In this document: piece after piece, positions 18,684 through 28,424 of the stretch
How positions within the stretch are numbered: position 1 is the first letter of the stretch
Layout: every line of letters begins with the position of its first letter
Assembly (NCBI GenBank): GCA_044224515.1
Contig: JBGAKH010000010.1
Coordinates: 62,001-126,000 of the forward strand
DNA from: JBBATK01 sp044224515
GTDB lineage: Bacteria; Bacteroidota; Ignavibacteria; Kapaibacteriales; NICIL-2
Length of the DNA stretch: 64,000 nt
Direction of reading: 5' to 3'
The notes under the pieces: generated by a model
Seen by the model: only the letters and a program-made list of their open reading frames with translations
The model's database searches: none
What the model was told of the DNA's origin: nothing
Made by a program: the position numbers and the translations under genes

Positions 18684-19826
18684 TTACGCGAAATTCTTCT
18701 TGAGCATTTCGACCAAGTCTAAGTTTTCCCAGGGGAATTGTGCGCGACCAAAATGGCCATAGGCTGCGCTGGCACGATAGATCGGCTGACGGAGTTGAAG
18801 ACGTTCGATGATTCCACGTGGGGTCATGTCGATGTTCTTCATGATGAATTCCGACAAATGGGTACCGCTAACATCACCGTAACCGTGCATGTTTACCATG
18901 AGGCTCACCGGTTGCGCAACACCGATAGCATAGCTTACTTGAATCGTACACTCACTTGTAATGCCTGCTGCAACGATGTTCTTAGCCAAATGTCGAGCTG
19001 CATATGCTGCCGAGCGGTCTACCTTTGTCGGGTCCTTACCGCTAAATGCACCACCACCGTGAGGCGCCTTGCCACCATAGGTGTCTACGATAATCTTACG
19101 TCCGGTGAGACCGGTATCTCCGTGCGGACCACCGATAATGAATTGTCCGGTAGGATTCACATGGAACTTCGTCTTACGGTCAATCAAATGCTTAGGAATA
19201 ACCTTCTTGATGACATTCTCAATGACATCATCCTTTAGCGCCTTCTGCTTGATACCCGGATCATGCTGGGTTGATACAACAACTGCATCGACGCGCACGA
19301 TTTCATTCTTGTCGTTGTATTCAAGAGTGACCTGAGATTTGGCATCCGGACGCAAGTAGGGCATGAGCTTCGGTTGCTTCTTGCGAATTGTCGCGAGCTT
19401 CTGCACAATGGAGTGTGCATAGCTGATCGCTGCCGGCATCAGCTCCTTTGTTTCGTTCACCGCGTAGCCAAACATCATGCCTTGATCTCCCGCACCACCG
19501 GTATCAACACCCATGGCGATATCGGGGGACTGACGATTAATCACGTTGATGACGGAGCAAGAGTCCGCATCAAAGCGGTATTCAGCACGGGTGTAGCCAA
19601 TATCACGAATGACGCTGCGCACTAAATCAGGCAGGTCGATATAGGTTTTTGTTGTGATTTCACCACCAACCACAATCATGCCGGTGCTGGCAAAACACTC
19701 ACACGCCACACGGCCTGTAGGATCATCTTTCAACACGGCATCCAAAACGGCATCGGAGACCTGATCGCAGACTTTGTCCGGGTGTCCCTCCGACACCGAC
19801 TCAGAAGTAAAAAAGTAGTTCGCCAT
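18684..19826 (-). CDS. metK: S-adenosylmethionine synthase
   Basis: 380 residues, full length for the family. It makes S-adenosylmethionine from methionine and ATP in the cytoplasm. All signatures are present: SESVSEGHPDKVCDQVSDAVLD at the N-terminus with the ATP/Mg site, GEITT, the GAGDQGMMFGYA signature, and the phosphate-binding GGGAFSGKDPTKVDRSAAY loop. The C-terminal part GRAQFPWENLDL is also typical. It is encoded minus, 59 bases after a lipoprotein gene. No SAM-responsive leader is visible in that short gap, so control is probably from further upstream or absent. Confidence 0.98.
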   Translation of the reverse strand: MANYFFTSESVSEGHPDKVCDQVSDAVLDAVLKDDPTGRVACECFASTGMIVVGGEITTKTYIDLPDLVRSVIRDIGYTRAEYRFDADSCSVINVINRQSPDIAMGVDTGGAGDQGMMFGYAVNETKELMPAAISYAHSIVQKLATIRKKQPKLMPYLRPDAKSQVTLEYNDKNEIVRVDAVVVSTQHDPGIKQKALKDDVIENVIKKVIPKHLIDRKTKFHVNPTGQFIIGGPHGDTGLTGRKIIVDTYGGKAPHGGGAFSGKDPTKVDRSAAYAARHLAKNIVAAGITSECTIQVSYAIGVAQPVSLMVNMHGYGDVSGTHLSEFIMKNIDMTPRGIIERLQLRQPIYRASAAYGHFGRAQFPWENLDLVEMLKKNFA

Positions 19827-19885
19827 CGAGTTAGGTTAAGACGTTGTTAGGAGAATAGTTGGTAAAAATACAGCATAGAAGCTTC

Positions 19886-20770
19886 TTATTTGCTAAAGCG
19901 GATCTCAACCACAGGCGTTTTTTCAGCCCAGGAACGCTCTTTTATCTCTTTTTCCAGCTTCGCTGCCAACTTAGGGTTCTTCGATTTGGCTTTCACCAAG
20001 GCGGTTAAACCGCTTAAGTCCACATGGGCAAAGTGGATAGTACCACCTTCACGACGCGCGGCGTTGGTGCTCAGGATTTGTCCTTGTGGTTCAATAACCA
20101 AATTCATGTGCAGTGAATCCAAGGCATTGGCAATCATTTCCGCAAAGGGGTTCTCGGGTGCTTTGGACGACTTACTTTTCTTTTTCTTCGAACCATCATC
20201 TGCCGGCATGCTAAAGGCTGTGCTGAAGTCAGCTAGTTTCTCAGGGTGACGGCTGTAGATTTTTATAGTTGCGGGGTCGCCTTTGATAAATTCAAAACGA
20301 TCCCACATTTCAGCGCTGGAATCATCTTCCGTATTCACGGATTGCTTGGTGCGAAAGATCTCTTGTGGTTTCAAACGACTCAGATCTGAGAAATGGTAGG
20401 TTGTCGTAGCGCCAACTGTATCACCGGCCTCAATGATATACCGAATCTGTTCAAAGCTTACCATCCCTCCACTGGAATCCGCTGCCTGACGTGATTGAAA
20501 CTCCAGACCACTTCCCAAGCTCTGATCTTTCTTTTCGGTAGACTCTGTCTGAGCCTCCTTCATCATCTGCAAGGTTTCGTGCTTCAACACAACAGTGTAG
20601 TCCAACGTGCCGCTGCCGTCGGGCTTGGGTTTGAGTGTCAAACTAAATGTTTTCAAACAGGCACTCAGGCTACCCGACAACAACAGCGCTGCGAGTAGGA
20701 GTGCGAGGCGTACGCGAAATGCTACATGCCGGACAGGCTGCAACGAAGCGTATGTAGAAGTGGTGTTCAT
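19886..20770 (-). CDS. Lipoprotein of unknown function
   Basis: Start chosen at 20770 (MNTTSTYASLQ), preceded by AAGGGGATCAGG; a longer frame to 20830 lacks such a site. 294 residues. The signal segment LALLLAALLLSGSLSAC ends in a lipobox with Cys as the lipidated residue. The mature part is predicted beta-rich near its start (LKPKPDGSGTLDYTVVLK), then contains a Lys/Ser-rich loop (SKKKKSKSSK) and a final helix. The pattern of an early DGSG-type beta hairpin is seen in other uncharacterised FCB lipoproteins. It sits between a nucleotidyltransferase gene and metK on the same strand. No enzymatic motif is visible. Confidence 0.7.
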   Translation of the reverse strand: MNTTSTYASLQPVRHVAFRVRLALLLAALLLSGSLSACLKTFSLTLKPKPDGSGTLDYTVVLKHETLQMMKEAQTESTEKKDQSLGSGLEFQSRQAADSSGGMVSFEQIRYIIEAGDTVGATTTYHFSDLSRLKPQEIFRTKQSVNTEDDSSAEMWDRFEFIKGDPATIKIYSRHPEKLADFSTAFSMPADDGSKKKKSKSSKAPENPFAEMIANALDSLHMNLVIEPQGQILSTNAARREGGTIHFAHVDLSGLTALVKAKSKNPKLAAKLEKEIKERSWAEKTPVVEIRFSK

Positions 20771-20965
20771 CCTGATCCCCTTGGTGTGTGACAACGTCTG
20801 TGTGCTCTGCCATTTCGCAGTTCTGCACACGACAAATAAATACAGTGTACTCGACGATTTGAATTCAAGTCCTAACTCACGCTCGGAATACGAAGCATGC
20901 GCAGAGCTGATCTTCAGGTGATTCTTTTAAAAGCTCGGCTCTGCCTCGCTCACCCTACCACGTTC

Positions 20966-21952
20966 TTAGGCGCCGTAGTTGATCTCACTTGAGTCGCCAA
21001 CGTTCAGACGCTTGAAGGTTCCACGAACTACGGCGTTGTTGCCAATGATGGAATCCATAAGCAATGAGCCCGTCACGGTAGCACCGTTACTCACGATACT
21101 GTTTTTGATGTGAGCGTCTTTGACCGATGCTCCCGATGCAACAGTTGCATTTGGTCCAATAACACTTCGCTCAACTACGGCGTTGTCAGCGATGAATACA
21201 GGTGGTATAATAACCGAGCCTTCAATGTGCGGGGCTTGTTGAGCACGCGTTTGCTTGGCTAGTAAGTGTTCGTTGGTTTCCAACATTGTTTCAGGTTTTC
21301 CGCAATCAAACCAGCCGTCCACGCTGAAGGTTCCGAACTCTTCACCACGGTCAATCATCATCTGCAACGCATCGGTTAGCTGATACTCATTGCGCGTGCG
21401 AATATCTTTTTCAACGAGCTCGTCCAGACAACTCTTAAGGAGCGGACTGTTCACGATATGATAGAGTCCGACGATTGCAAGATTGGACGTTGGGTGTTCA
21501 GGCTTTTCAACCAATCGGGTGACTCTGTGACTGTCGTGTTCCACGACACCAAAACGACGAGGATCCGCAACTTCTTTAACACCCAGCATCGAGCGCTTTG
21601 ACTGGAGAACGGGTCCCAGATTCACATCAAAGATTGTATCTCCGAGTATGATGAAGACGGGATCCGTACCAATAGTTTCACGGGCGCACCAAATGGAATG
21701 GCCCAATCCCAATGGTTGTTCTTGTTGAACGAAGGTCACGTCCATGTTGTAATTCTGAACAACAAACTCACGAATCATATCACCCATGTAGCCGATGACG
21801 ATGGTCGCTTCATTGATGTTCTGAGACTGAAGAGTGTCGAGGATGTGTCCGAGGATAGGCTTGCCTGCTACATTCAGTAGCACTTTGGGTAAGGAGTAGG
21901 TGTGCGGACGTAAGCGAGTGCCATAGCCTGCAACCGGTATAATTGCTCTCAT
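20966..21952 (-). CDS. Sugar-phosphate nucleotidyltransferase with left-handed beta-helix tail
   Basis: Start chosen at 21952 (MRAIIPVAGYGTRLRP), because the family begins exactly at this motif; the open frame continues upstream but overlaps the previous gene. 328 residues. Residues 1-~240 form the nucleotidyltransferase fold: GYGTRLRPHTYSLPKVLL binds the nucleotide and contains the catalytic Arg and Lys, FIILGDTIFD carries the metal-binding Asp. The tail has hexapeptide repeats (SVIIPPVFIADNAVVERSVI, VIGPNATVASGASV) forming a left-handed beta-helix. Such enzymes charge sugar-1-phosphates with nucleotides for polysaccharide or glycolipid synthesis (RmlA/ManC/GlmU-like); the sugar cannot be told. 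It follows the FemAB-like gene by 112 bases. Confidence 0.88.
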   Translation of the reverse strand: MRAIIPVAGYGTRLRPHTYSLPKVLLNVAGKPILGHILDTLQSQNINEATIVIGYMGDMIREFVVQNYNMDVTFVQQEQPLGLGHSIWCARETIGTDPVFIILGDTIFDVNLGPVLQSKRSMLGVKEVADPRRFGVVEHDSHRVTRLVEKPEHPTSNLAIVGLYHIVNSPLLKSCLDELVEKDIRTRNEYQLTDALQMMIDRGEEFGTFSVDGWFDCGKPETMLETNEHLLAKQTRAQQAPHIEGSVIIPPVFIADNAVVERSVIGPNATVASGASVKDAHIKNSIVSNGATVTGSLLMDSIIGNNAVVRGTFKRLNVGDSSEINYGA

Positions 21953-22064
21953 GCGATGTGATGAATTGATGCGCTGAAGCTGTCGAGGGGACGCCGTAGG
22001 CGACCCGATAACAAAAATACGGCAAAAGAGAGTGTGGAGCGCGCGCCTCCTGACTGAGATCGTA

Positions 22065-23054
22065 CTATCGAGCCGATGTACGCAGATCAAAATGATAGGT
22101 GCTGCGCAGGACGCCGCGGGCATCGAACCGCTCTTTAAACTCTATGAGACCAAGTGAGGGTGTCATGGGATTTGCATCCTTTGTGTCTTGCGAGACTCCT
22201 ATGTCCACCCAGGTATATCCCTCCTCCACCGCGCGCCGAACCGTCTCATACATGATGAGATAAATAGGTTTCAGATGCTCATATTCATACAGCAACATGT
22301 TATAAAAACACAGCACCACTTGGGGATTCGCCAAGAATAAGAGGGAGCCTGCTATGGCCTCATCACCCTTGTATACCATCATGAGACGAAGGTTTTGGGG
22401 CATGAGTTCCTTGAGGCGCATGAGCTCCTCAAGCGAGTGCGTTGGCTTGGCGTTGTGCTTTGCTTTGTTTGCTAAGAGTATGCGGTGAAAGGTCTCGTAA
22501 TCCTCGCTGTCGCGAATGGTGATCTGCTGTTCTCTCAAGATTTTGTGAATGCTCTTACGCGCAGTTTTATCGAAATGCTGCAAGAACTGTTCTTTGTGCT
22601 TTAGATCAATAGCGTGAGAAATGTAGTGCAACTCGAAATCCGCCTTGCGATACAGCATGGCGTATTCGAAGTGCTGAGAGATGTTCCTGTTGTAGATGAT
22701 GGGAGGCGGAATGATGAACAGTTCAGTCCAACCTTTGGCACGCGCACATTCCAAAAAGCAATCGACGATTTCCAAGGCTGTTGCAAAGTCAGGATCCTTG
22801 GCAGTGAATCCACCGTAACTGGCTCCTATGGGAGACCAAAACTGCGTGGGACGTCCTTGAAAAAAACCACCGGGCAACACCGCAATGAGTTTGCCGTTGC
22901 GACGAAACATTAGATGAGCAAACTGAAAGCGTCCTTCCGGATGATAATCCAAAAAGGACTGATTATGGAACATCGTGGCATTGTTGCAAACTGCCAGAAA
23001 TGACTCCCATTCTTGTCGGTCTGCAGGAGTATAGTCGTGTGCGGTGATAGACAT
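22065..23054 (-). CDS. FemAB/GNAT-like acyl- or aminoacyl-transferase
   Basis: 329 residues. The pattern resembles the Acetyltransf_6/FemAB families: an N-terminal half-domain with SFLDYHPEGRFQFAHLMFRRNGKLIAVLPGG and WSPIGASYGGF, then the core LKHKEQFLQHFDKTARKSIHKILREQ and the C-terminal GNAT-like AIAGSLLFLANPQVVLCFYNMLL, followed by IYLIMYETVRRAVEEGYTWVDIG. Family members transfer acyl or aminoacyl groups in peptidoglycan, capsule or exopolysaccharide synthesis. The neighbouring nucleotidyltransferase in the same direction supports a role in surface polysaccharide decoration (inference). No strong Shine-Dalgarno is seen. Substrate unknown. Confidence 0.75.
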   Translation of the reverse strand: MSITAHDYTPADRQEWESFLAVCNNATMFHNQSFLDYHPEGRFQFAHLMFRRNGKLIAVLPGGFFQGRPTQFWSPIGASYGGFTAKDPDFATALEIVDCFLECARAKGWTELFIIPPPIIYNRNISQHFEYAMLYRKADFELHYISHAIDLKHKEQFLQHFDKTARKSIHKILREQQITIRDSEDYETFHRILLANKAKHNAKPTHSLEELMRLKELMPQNLRLMMVYKGDEAIAGSLLFLANPQVVLCFYNMLLYEYEHLKPIYLIMYETVRRAVEEGYTWVDIGVSQDTKDANPMTPSLGLIEFKERFDARGVLRSTYHFDLRTSAR

Positions 23055-23181
23055 AGCGCGGATTCAGATGAGCGCAAATTTAGGGCTTGGACGGAGATCA
23101 ACCAGTTAGCCTGAATCCGAAATGCCCAAAAACACGCAATCCTCTAGGCATACCTGCGCTAAGTTCAATACTGCGTGTGGC

Positions 23182-23763
23182 TTAGGGACACCCACAGGAC
23201 CACGTGGCGAAGTTGCTGTCTAATCGTACAAGCGCGCGTCCGATCGTGTTTAAAACGGAATCGGAATGGCTCCGACATACATCTCCTTCCTCTTTCAGAG
23301 TGGTCATGAAGTAGCTCCAGCGTAATGTGTCATAGCGCATCGAGCTGACTCGCACCGTACCGGCATCGGCACAATGCATCATTCCCGGCAAGAGCACTCC
23401 GCTATGTGCTTTCACGCTCTGCTCGTAACTCTGCACAAGAGCTTTATCGATGCCGGTGGCTCGTTGCAGGTTTCCGAAGCGAAGTCCAAGCTCCTGTCTG
23501 GCGTCGAAGGCAGTATCTGCAGCCATACCGACACGAGAGGGGTTCGAAAAATTCCAACGCGTACCGTTGCTGTCGATCAGATAACCTGAATAGGCAGCAG
23601 CCCACGCTTGATTGACGTACTCGACCGCAAAACGATACTGTGCGTTGAGATGTCCTTCGGACGGCGACACTGTGCTACAGGATTGCAAGCCGAACACACA
23701 GCTCGCAAGGAGCACGGTGAGCAGCGAGCTGCCCACTCTATAACATGGTGGTGTTGTCTTCAT
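23182..23763 (-). CDS. Small lipoprotein of unknown function
   Basis: 193 residues. Signal segment LLTVLLASCVFGLQSC ends in a lipobox-like LQSC; an earlier Cys (LASC) is an alternative lipidation site. The mature domain contains QYRFAVEYVNQAWAAAYSGYL, repeated aromatic residues and several Cys near the end (CRSHS, WSCGCP). I do not recognise the family. It is the first of a run of six minus-strand genes ending at 17248 and is divergent from the persulfide-dioxygenase-like gene; 214 bases separate the two starts. Confidence 0.65.
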   Translation of the reverse strand: MKTTPPCYRVGSSLLTVLLASCVFGLQSCSTVSPSEGHLNAQYRFAVEYVNQAWAAAYSGYLIDSNGTRWNFSNPSRVGMAADTAFDARQELGLRFGNLQRATGIDKALVQSYEQSVKAHSGVLLPGMMHCADAGTVRVSSMRYDTLRWSYFMTTLKEEGDVCRSHSDSVLNTIGRALVRLDSNFATWSCGCP

Positions 23764-23977
23764 TGTCTATAGAACACTGCGATTATACTTTGGTTGCTAC
23801 AGTCATGTCCTCAACGAATGTGGGCATGAGCAAATGAACATTGTCACGACAATTTATCAAGACCGGATCTGACCGCAAGGCAGGCTTTTTCTGTACGATT
23901 TTTACTTGCAATTTTGCACCGGCGCTGACACCACATCGCAATTCACCAACAGTATTTCCACCTCAGAATCCCATCCC

Positions 23978-25393
23978 ATGTTCTTCAAACAGATATACGA
24001 AAAAGGTTTAGCTCACGCATCCTATATGGTGGGTTGTCAAAAGAGCGGAACAGTAGCGGTAATCGATGCCAAGCGCGACGTCGACACATACATCGAGATC
24101 GCCAATCAAGAGAAGTTGCGCATCACGCACGTCCTTGAAACGCATATCCATGCAGACTTTCTGTGCGGCTCTCGGGAACTTCAAGAGCTCTGCGGCGCTG
24201 AGATTTTGGTGTCCGATGAGGGCGGAGCCGATTGGCAGTACGATTATGCACACACGGGATTACGCGAAGGCTCATCCTTCATGGTCGGAAACATTCGCTT
24301 TGATGTTTGGCACACCCCGGGTCACACTCCGGAACACATTAGCTTTCTCGTAACCGATACCCCGGCCTCCGACAAAGCGATTATGTTTTTCAGCGGTGAC
24401 TTCGTCTTCGTTGGAGATGTGGGACGTCCGGATCTGCTCGAGAAAGCTGCGGGATATAGCGGCACAATGGTACAAGGTGCGCATGATATGTTTCATTCTC
24501 TGCGACGCTTTAAGCAGTTGCCGGATTACGTGCAAGTGCATCCGGCGCACGGAGCAGGGTCGGCATGTGGCAAAGCACTTGGTGCGATTCCACATTCAAC
24601 GGTTGGCTATGAGAAGTTGGTGAATTGGGCTCTGCAGTTTTCCGATACCGATGAAGAGGCATTTGTGCAAGCCTTGCTTGAAGGACAACCCGAGCCGCCG
24701 CTGTACTTTGCGATGATGAAGAAGCTGAATAAAGTGCAGCGCTCACTGCTTAGCCAAGTTCCCACTGCGAAGGAACTCAGTTTGACGGAGTTTGATCACT
24801 ACTGTACACAGGGTGCGCAGATTGTTGACACACGCGATAAATCAGCATTCTGTGAGGCTGCTATCCCGGGATCGCTTTGTATCAGCGCTAACAACAGTAT
24901 GAGTACATGGGCAGGCTGGATGGTGCGCTATGATGCCGACATCATTCTGGTTTGTTCGGCAGCACAGCGTGATCACAGTCTTCGCAGCCTCATGCGTATT
25001 GGTCTGGATCGTGTCGTTGGCGTACTCGATAGCATCGATGTTTGGCAATCAGCGCAACGTCCACTTCAGCGCATAGCGTGGATGGATGTCCAAACGCTTG
25101 AATCTTCCATGCAGAGCACACACCACACCATGCACCTTCTTGATGTACGCAAGCTCAGTGAGTACTCGGATGGACATGTGCATGGAGCGACCCACATACA
25201 CGCCGGATACCTCGGCAAACACCTTGGCGAGTTGCATCATGACGGCACATTGGCAATCATGTGTCAATCCGCTAATCGATCCACCGTAGCATGTAGTCTA
25301 CTCGCACGCGAGGGTTTTACAAACATCGTCAACGTGCAAGGCGGTTTCGACGCCTGGGTGGACGCAGGCTTCGCAGTAGAACGCAGCGTGTAG
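23978..25393 (+). CDS. Persulfide dioxygenase-like metallo-beta-lactamase fold protein with two rhodanese domains
   Basis: Start at ATG 23978 (MFFKQIYEKGLAHASYM), the usual family start; an in-frame upstream codon at 23906 adds residues with no family match. 471 residues. The N-terminal domain (~1-240) has ETHIHADFLCGSRELQ, HTPGHTPEHISFLV, FFSGDFVFVGDVGRPDL and VHPAHGAGSACGK, the ETHE1/persulfide-dioxygenase pattern with a mono-iron site. Two rhodanese domains follow; the second (~365-470) keeps a possible active Cys in IMCQSANRST. The protein probably oxidises glutathione or low-molecular-weight persulfide and handles sulfane sulfur. In the HxHxD motif the next residue is Phe rather than the His common in ETHE1. 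Confidence 0.88.
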   Translation: MFFKQIYEKGLAHASYMVGCQKSGTVAVIDAKRDVDTYIEIANQEKLRITHVLETHIHADFLCGSRELQELCGAEILVSDEGGADWQYDYAHTGLREGSSFMVGNIRFDVWHTPGHTPEHISFLVTDTPASDKAIMFFSGDFVFVGDVGRPDLLEKAAGYSGTMVQGAHDMFHSLRRFKQLPDYVQVHPAHGAGSACGKALGAIPHSTVGYEKLVNWALQFSDTDEEAFVQALLEGQPEPPLYFAMMKKLNKVQRSLLSQVPTAKELSLTEFDHYCTQGAQIVDTRDKSAFCEAAIPGSLCISANNSMSTWAGWMVRYDADIILVCSAAQRDHSLRSLMRIGLDRVVGVLDSIDVWQSAQRPLQRIAWMDVQTLESSMQSTHHTMHLLDVRKLSEYSDGHVHGATHIHAGYLGKHLGELHHDGTLAIMCQSANRSTVACSLLAREGFTNIVNVQGGFDAWVDAGFAVERSV

Positions 25394-25853
25394 AGTGCTG
25401 TAGCAAAGTGCAGCACTATTCACTCCATCAACCATAGATACACTCTTCGGAATCGAAGTACCCTTCTGTTACTATACCTGCGGTGTGATACAAAGCTGTC
25501 TATAGGTGTCATGAGGTTGTTGTATTGTCTGCAGTAGCCGGCTTGCTTAATACTCCTTAGACATGCTTGAACAGCCAATGTCCGTATGCTGATGACTGCT
25601 CGACTCATGTGTGCTGTGTTCTCGATTCATCATCGCATTGGCGCATAATCGCATCATCGCATAATCGCATCATCGCAAAGACTGCGCACGCTACAACTTC
25701 CAAGGCATATGAAATCCGCGGGCTGAGCTGCGTGGCTCATAAGTCATTGACGTTCAGCATGCTGTATGCCAAGCTCGGATATTGGACGAATCGGTTGTAA
25801 CTTTTGAACAGGCTCTGTGTCTGAGATTTGGATGTTAACAAACAACGAAAACC
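25394..25853. other. Gene-free stretch with a short tandem repeat
   Basis: No supported gene. It contains the 16-base tandem repeat at 25643-25674. The promoter of the Asp-box gene is expected here. Confidence 0.5.
25643..25674. repeat. Two tandem copies of a 16-base unit
   Basis: The unit GCATAATCGCATCATC occurs twice in direct succession, and the flanks carry further CATCATCGCA-like pieces (25626-25680). Confidence 0.85.
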
Positions 25854-28217
25854 ATGAAGAACTTTCTCCTGACCATTCGACTTCTTGCTCTTATTATCCT
25901 CGGATTCGTAGGGACAACAGAGTCTCCTGCACAGAGCTGGGTACCCCTGCAGAGCCTTGAGGGTGGAGCATCCATGAATGTTGTTCGCAACATCTTCAGC
26001 ACCGTGCAACAAGAGCGCGGAGGGTTGATGCGCATCGATACACGCGTCTTCAGTCACGGCGGACGTCGACTGTATGTATCACTTGACAGCGGACGTAGTT
26101 GGGTCTATTCAGGAAAAGGACTACCAGCCGGACCCTATGAACTTTGTCGTCAAGGACAGAGCATTTTTGCAAGTGTCTGCTCCAACGACAAAGGTGGACT
26201 TTTCCGTTCCACAGATATGGGATCGACATGGTCGGCGGTTTCCGAAAAAGGCCTTGCAGGTTTCTCCGGGATCCGCAGTGTATACGACATCGCAGCGACC
26301 GACTCATCAGTGTTTGTTTTACTGCGCGACAACGTCGATACGCGTGGGAAACTGGTTTTATGTCGATCCACAAACGAGGGTGATAGCTGGGAGAGCGTTG
26401 ATATCGGTAACATCCCTTTAAATCTTGCAGATTACGAGCTCACACCTCGTCCCTTGCTTATAGCATCTCGCACGACTCTCGTTGCGAGCTTCACAGGCTT
26501 TGGTTTCAGTGTCTCGACGGATAACGGTGGCAGCTTCAATACCTTCAACAATCAAAACGGTTTCGGCATTCCCGATTTTACTACCAGACCGCTGCTTCAC
26601 GGACACTACCTTTACGCAGTTTCAAATTCCTCTATACTCAAGCTTTTTCGATTCGATGTCAACAACTACTCTGCACCTCCCGTGCGCATCAGTCTTGCCT
26701 CTGCCGATGCCTATGTAACCGGTTTGACAACCGGATCCTCCGGTGTTTTGGCTCGGGTCTACATCCCTTCGGCACCCATCTCAACCAGTCTCCAATGGTG
26801 GCACTTCACGGATTCTGACACTGTGGGCTACCTTGTGAAGAGTGGTCGCGGAGGAAACGACGATATGCTGCACATGCCTCTCGTGCTGGATAGCATGCGC
26901 TATCTGATAGCCAGCGATCGTGCGATCTACCGCTCCGATGACAAGGCGCTGAATTTCGGCATCTCTCAATCGGGTTATCGGAACTTCGGTTCTGATTTTA
27001 GTTTCATTGCGCATGCCGGCAACGCAGTGTGCGTAAGTGATTACGAGCATCTTGGTTTTTACTCATCGTTGGATACCGGAGCAACGTGGGAGACAGATTT
27101 CTATGCTCTTGACCGACATCCATTCAAAAAGCTTTCTGAGCTGTACAGCAGCGCATTCGCGACTGATGCGGGATTACTCAATTTCGACAGTGTTACCATC
27201 AATAGATCGTACGATGGCTCGAGATCATGGCTTGCCGTTGACCTCGGACCTGTTCCGACGCTGCAGCTTGAACGTCTAGTACCTCTTGATTACCACAATG
27301 GTATTACCACATTTCGCACGGCACCCGCTCTCATCTCTTCGATGTCAATACGATACTTCACTTTGAATGCTAAAGACTCGATCGAGGAGTGGATGATCAA
27401 CATACCGAATCGTCCGTCCGACTTCCAACTTCTCCATCGTGGCAATCGTGTACTGAGTGTAGATCCACAACATTCTATCCAGTACTCGCAAGATACCGGC
27501 GCAAGTTGGAGTATTCTTGTGCCGGACGACACAAGCCTTAGCGTTTCGTATTCTAGTGGTGCTGTTGCAGCCGTAACGGAAGCCGGTGGAGAACTCTTCG
27601 TGCGTTGTTCCATCAACAAGAAGGACTCCGTCATAAGCGGTTATCCGTTGTGCCATGTTCGCGATGGAAAACTCCATGTACTCACTGAACTATTGCCCTA
27701 CACCACCGAAGTCAACTTCACTGATATACTTAATTTTCGAAATGCTGTCTTCAGCGTCGGCGACACAATCTTCATTGCCCTTGGAACACGCCTCTTTGAG
27801 AGCCATGATCATGCTCAACATTTTCAAATCTACGGCTCGAGCGGTCTTCCAAGTGGGCTGCCGATTATGTCTTTGACTCAATATGGAAAACGTCGCTTCG
27901 CTTTGGTCGACGGTGGTGGTATCTACGTTCAAGAGTTACCGAGCGGTGTTGATGAGCCGAAGAATGACGAGAAAGCCTCAGCGCTCTTGCTCTTCCCCCA
28001 GCCTGCCACTGACGTACTTCGCGTCGTGTCCACTTCTCAACTCCGTTCATTCGAAGTGCACACCATGCATGGCGTGGTTGTATTGAGTGCTGACTGCAAT
28101 TCCGGGAACGAGTTCACATGTGATCTCTCGGCACTTCCGGCCGGTGCGTATAGTATCGTTGCGCGAGACACGCAGTCCATGCGGCATCAGTCGCTCTTCA
28201 TTAAGGTTGATCGATAA
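25854..28217 (+). CDS. Large secreted Asp-box (BNR) beta-propeller T9SS cargo
   Basis: 787 residues. Signal peptide FLLTIRLLALIILGFVGT...SPAQ. At least eight Asp-box turns (S-x-D-x-G-x-x-W or close) are spread through the protein: YVSLDSGRSW, FRSTDMGSTW, CRSTNEGDSW, VSTDNGGSF, YRSDDKALNF, YSSLDTGATW, NRSYDGSRSW and YSQDTGASW. This predicts a sialidase- or Ycf48-like propeller, possibly two. The C-terminal ~75 residues are a T9SS sorting domain (FPQPATDVLRV, HTMHGVVV, LPAGAYSIVA). In FCB bacteria such proteins are surface-attached and often bind glycans or partner proteins. No catalytic set of a true sialidase (Arg triad, Tyr) can be assigned, so a binding or structural role is at least as likely. 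Confidence 0.85.
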   Translation: MKNFLLTIRLLALIILGFVGTTESPAQSWVPLQSLEGGASMNVVRNIFSTVQQERGGLMRIDTRVFSHGGRRLYVSLDSGRSWVYSGKGLPAGPYELCRQGQSIFASVCSNDKGGLFRSTDMGSTWSAVSEKGLAGFSGIRSVYDIAATDSSVFVLLRDNVDTRGKLVLCRSTNEGDSWESVDIGNIPLNLADYELTPRPLLIASRTTLVASFTGFGFSVSTDNGGSFNTFNNQNGFGIPDFTTRPLLHGHYLYAVSNSSILKLFRFDVNNYSAPPVRISLASADAYVTGLTTGSSGVLARVYIPSAPISTSLQWWHFTDSDTVGYLVKSGRGGNDDMLHMPLVLDSMRYLIASDRAIYRSDDKALNFGISQSGYRNFGSDFSFIAHAGNAVCVSDYEHLGFYSSLDTGATWETDFYALDRHPFKKLSELYSSAFATDAGLLNFDSVTINRSYDGSRSWLAVDLGPVPTLQLERLVPLDYHNGITTFRTAPALISSMSIRYFTLNAKDSIEEWMINIPNRPSDFQLLHRGNRVLSVDPQHSIQYSQDTGASWSILVPDDTSLSVSYSSGAVAAVTEAGGELFVRCSINKKDSVISGYPLCHVRDGKLHVLTELLPYTTEVNFTDILNFRNAVFSVGDTIFIALGTRLFESHDHAQHFQIYGSSGLPSGLPIMSLTQYGKRRFALVDGGGIYVQELPSGVDEPKNDEKASALLLFPQPATDVLRVVSTSQLRSFEVHTMHGVVVLSADCNSGNEFTCDLSALPAGAYSIVARDTQSMRHQSLFIKVDR

Positions 28218-28424
28218 TCAAGCCGGACTCCGTGTCCGCAGGGTTCAGATACTAGACTCGTTATGTCTCATTGTCATGCGCCTCGCTACGCGAGTCGCGT
28301 GTTGAACCCGAGTCAGTACATTGAGCGGCGCAATACTGTGTTGACGTGTCGTTGAGTCTGTTGATACATTGACCTTCGACTCACTGTTCTCCGAACCTCA
28401 CATGATTATACACGCATTGCGAGA

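Noticed and set aside
19827..19885. SAM riboswitch upstream of metK
   Set aside because: Only 59 bases separate the genes and no stem-terminator arrangement is visible.
28401..28413. CATGATTATACAC shared with 1530-1542 as a repeat element
   Set aside because: Only 13 bases are shared and the flanks differ, so chance is a sufficient explanation.
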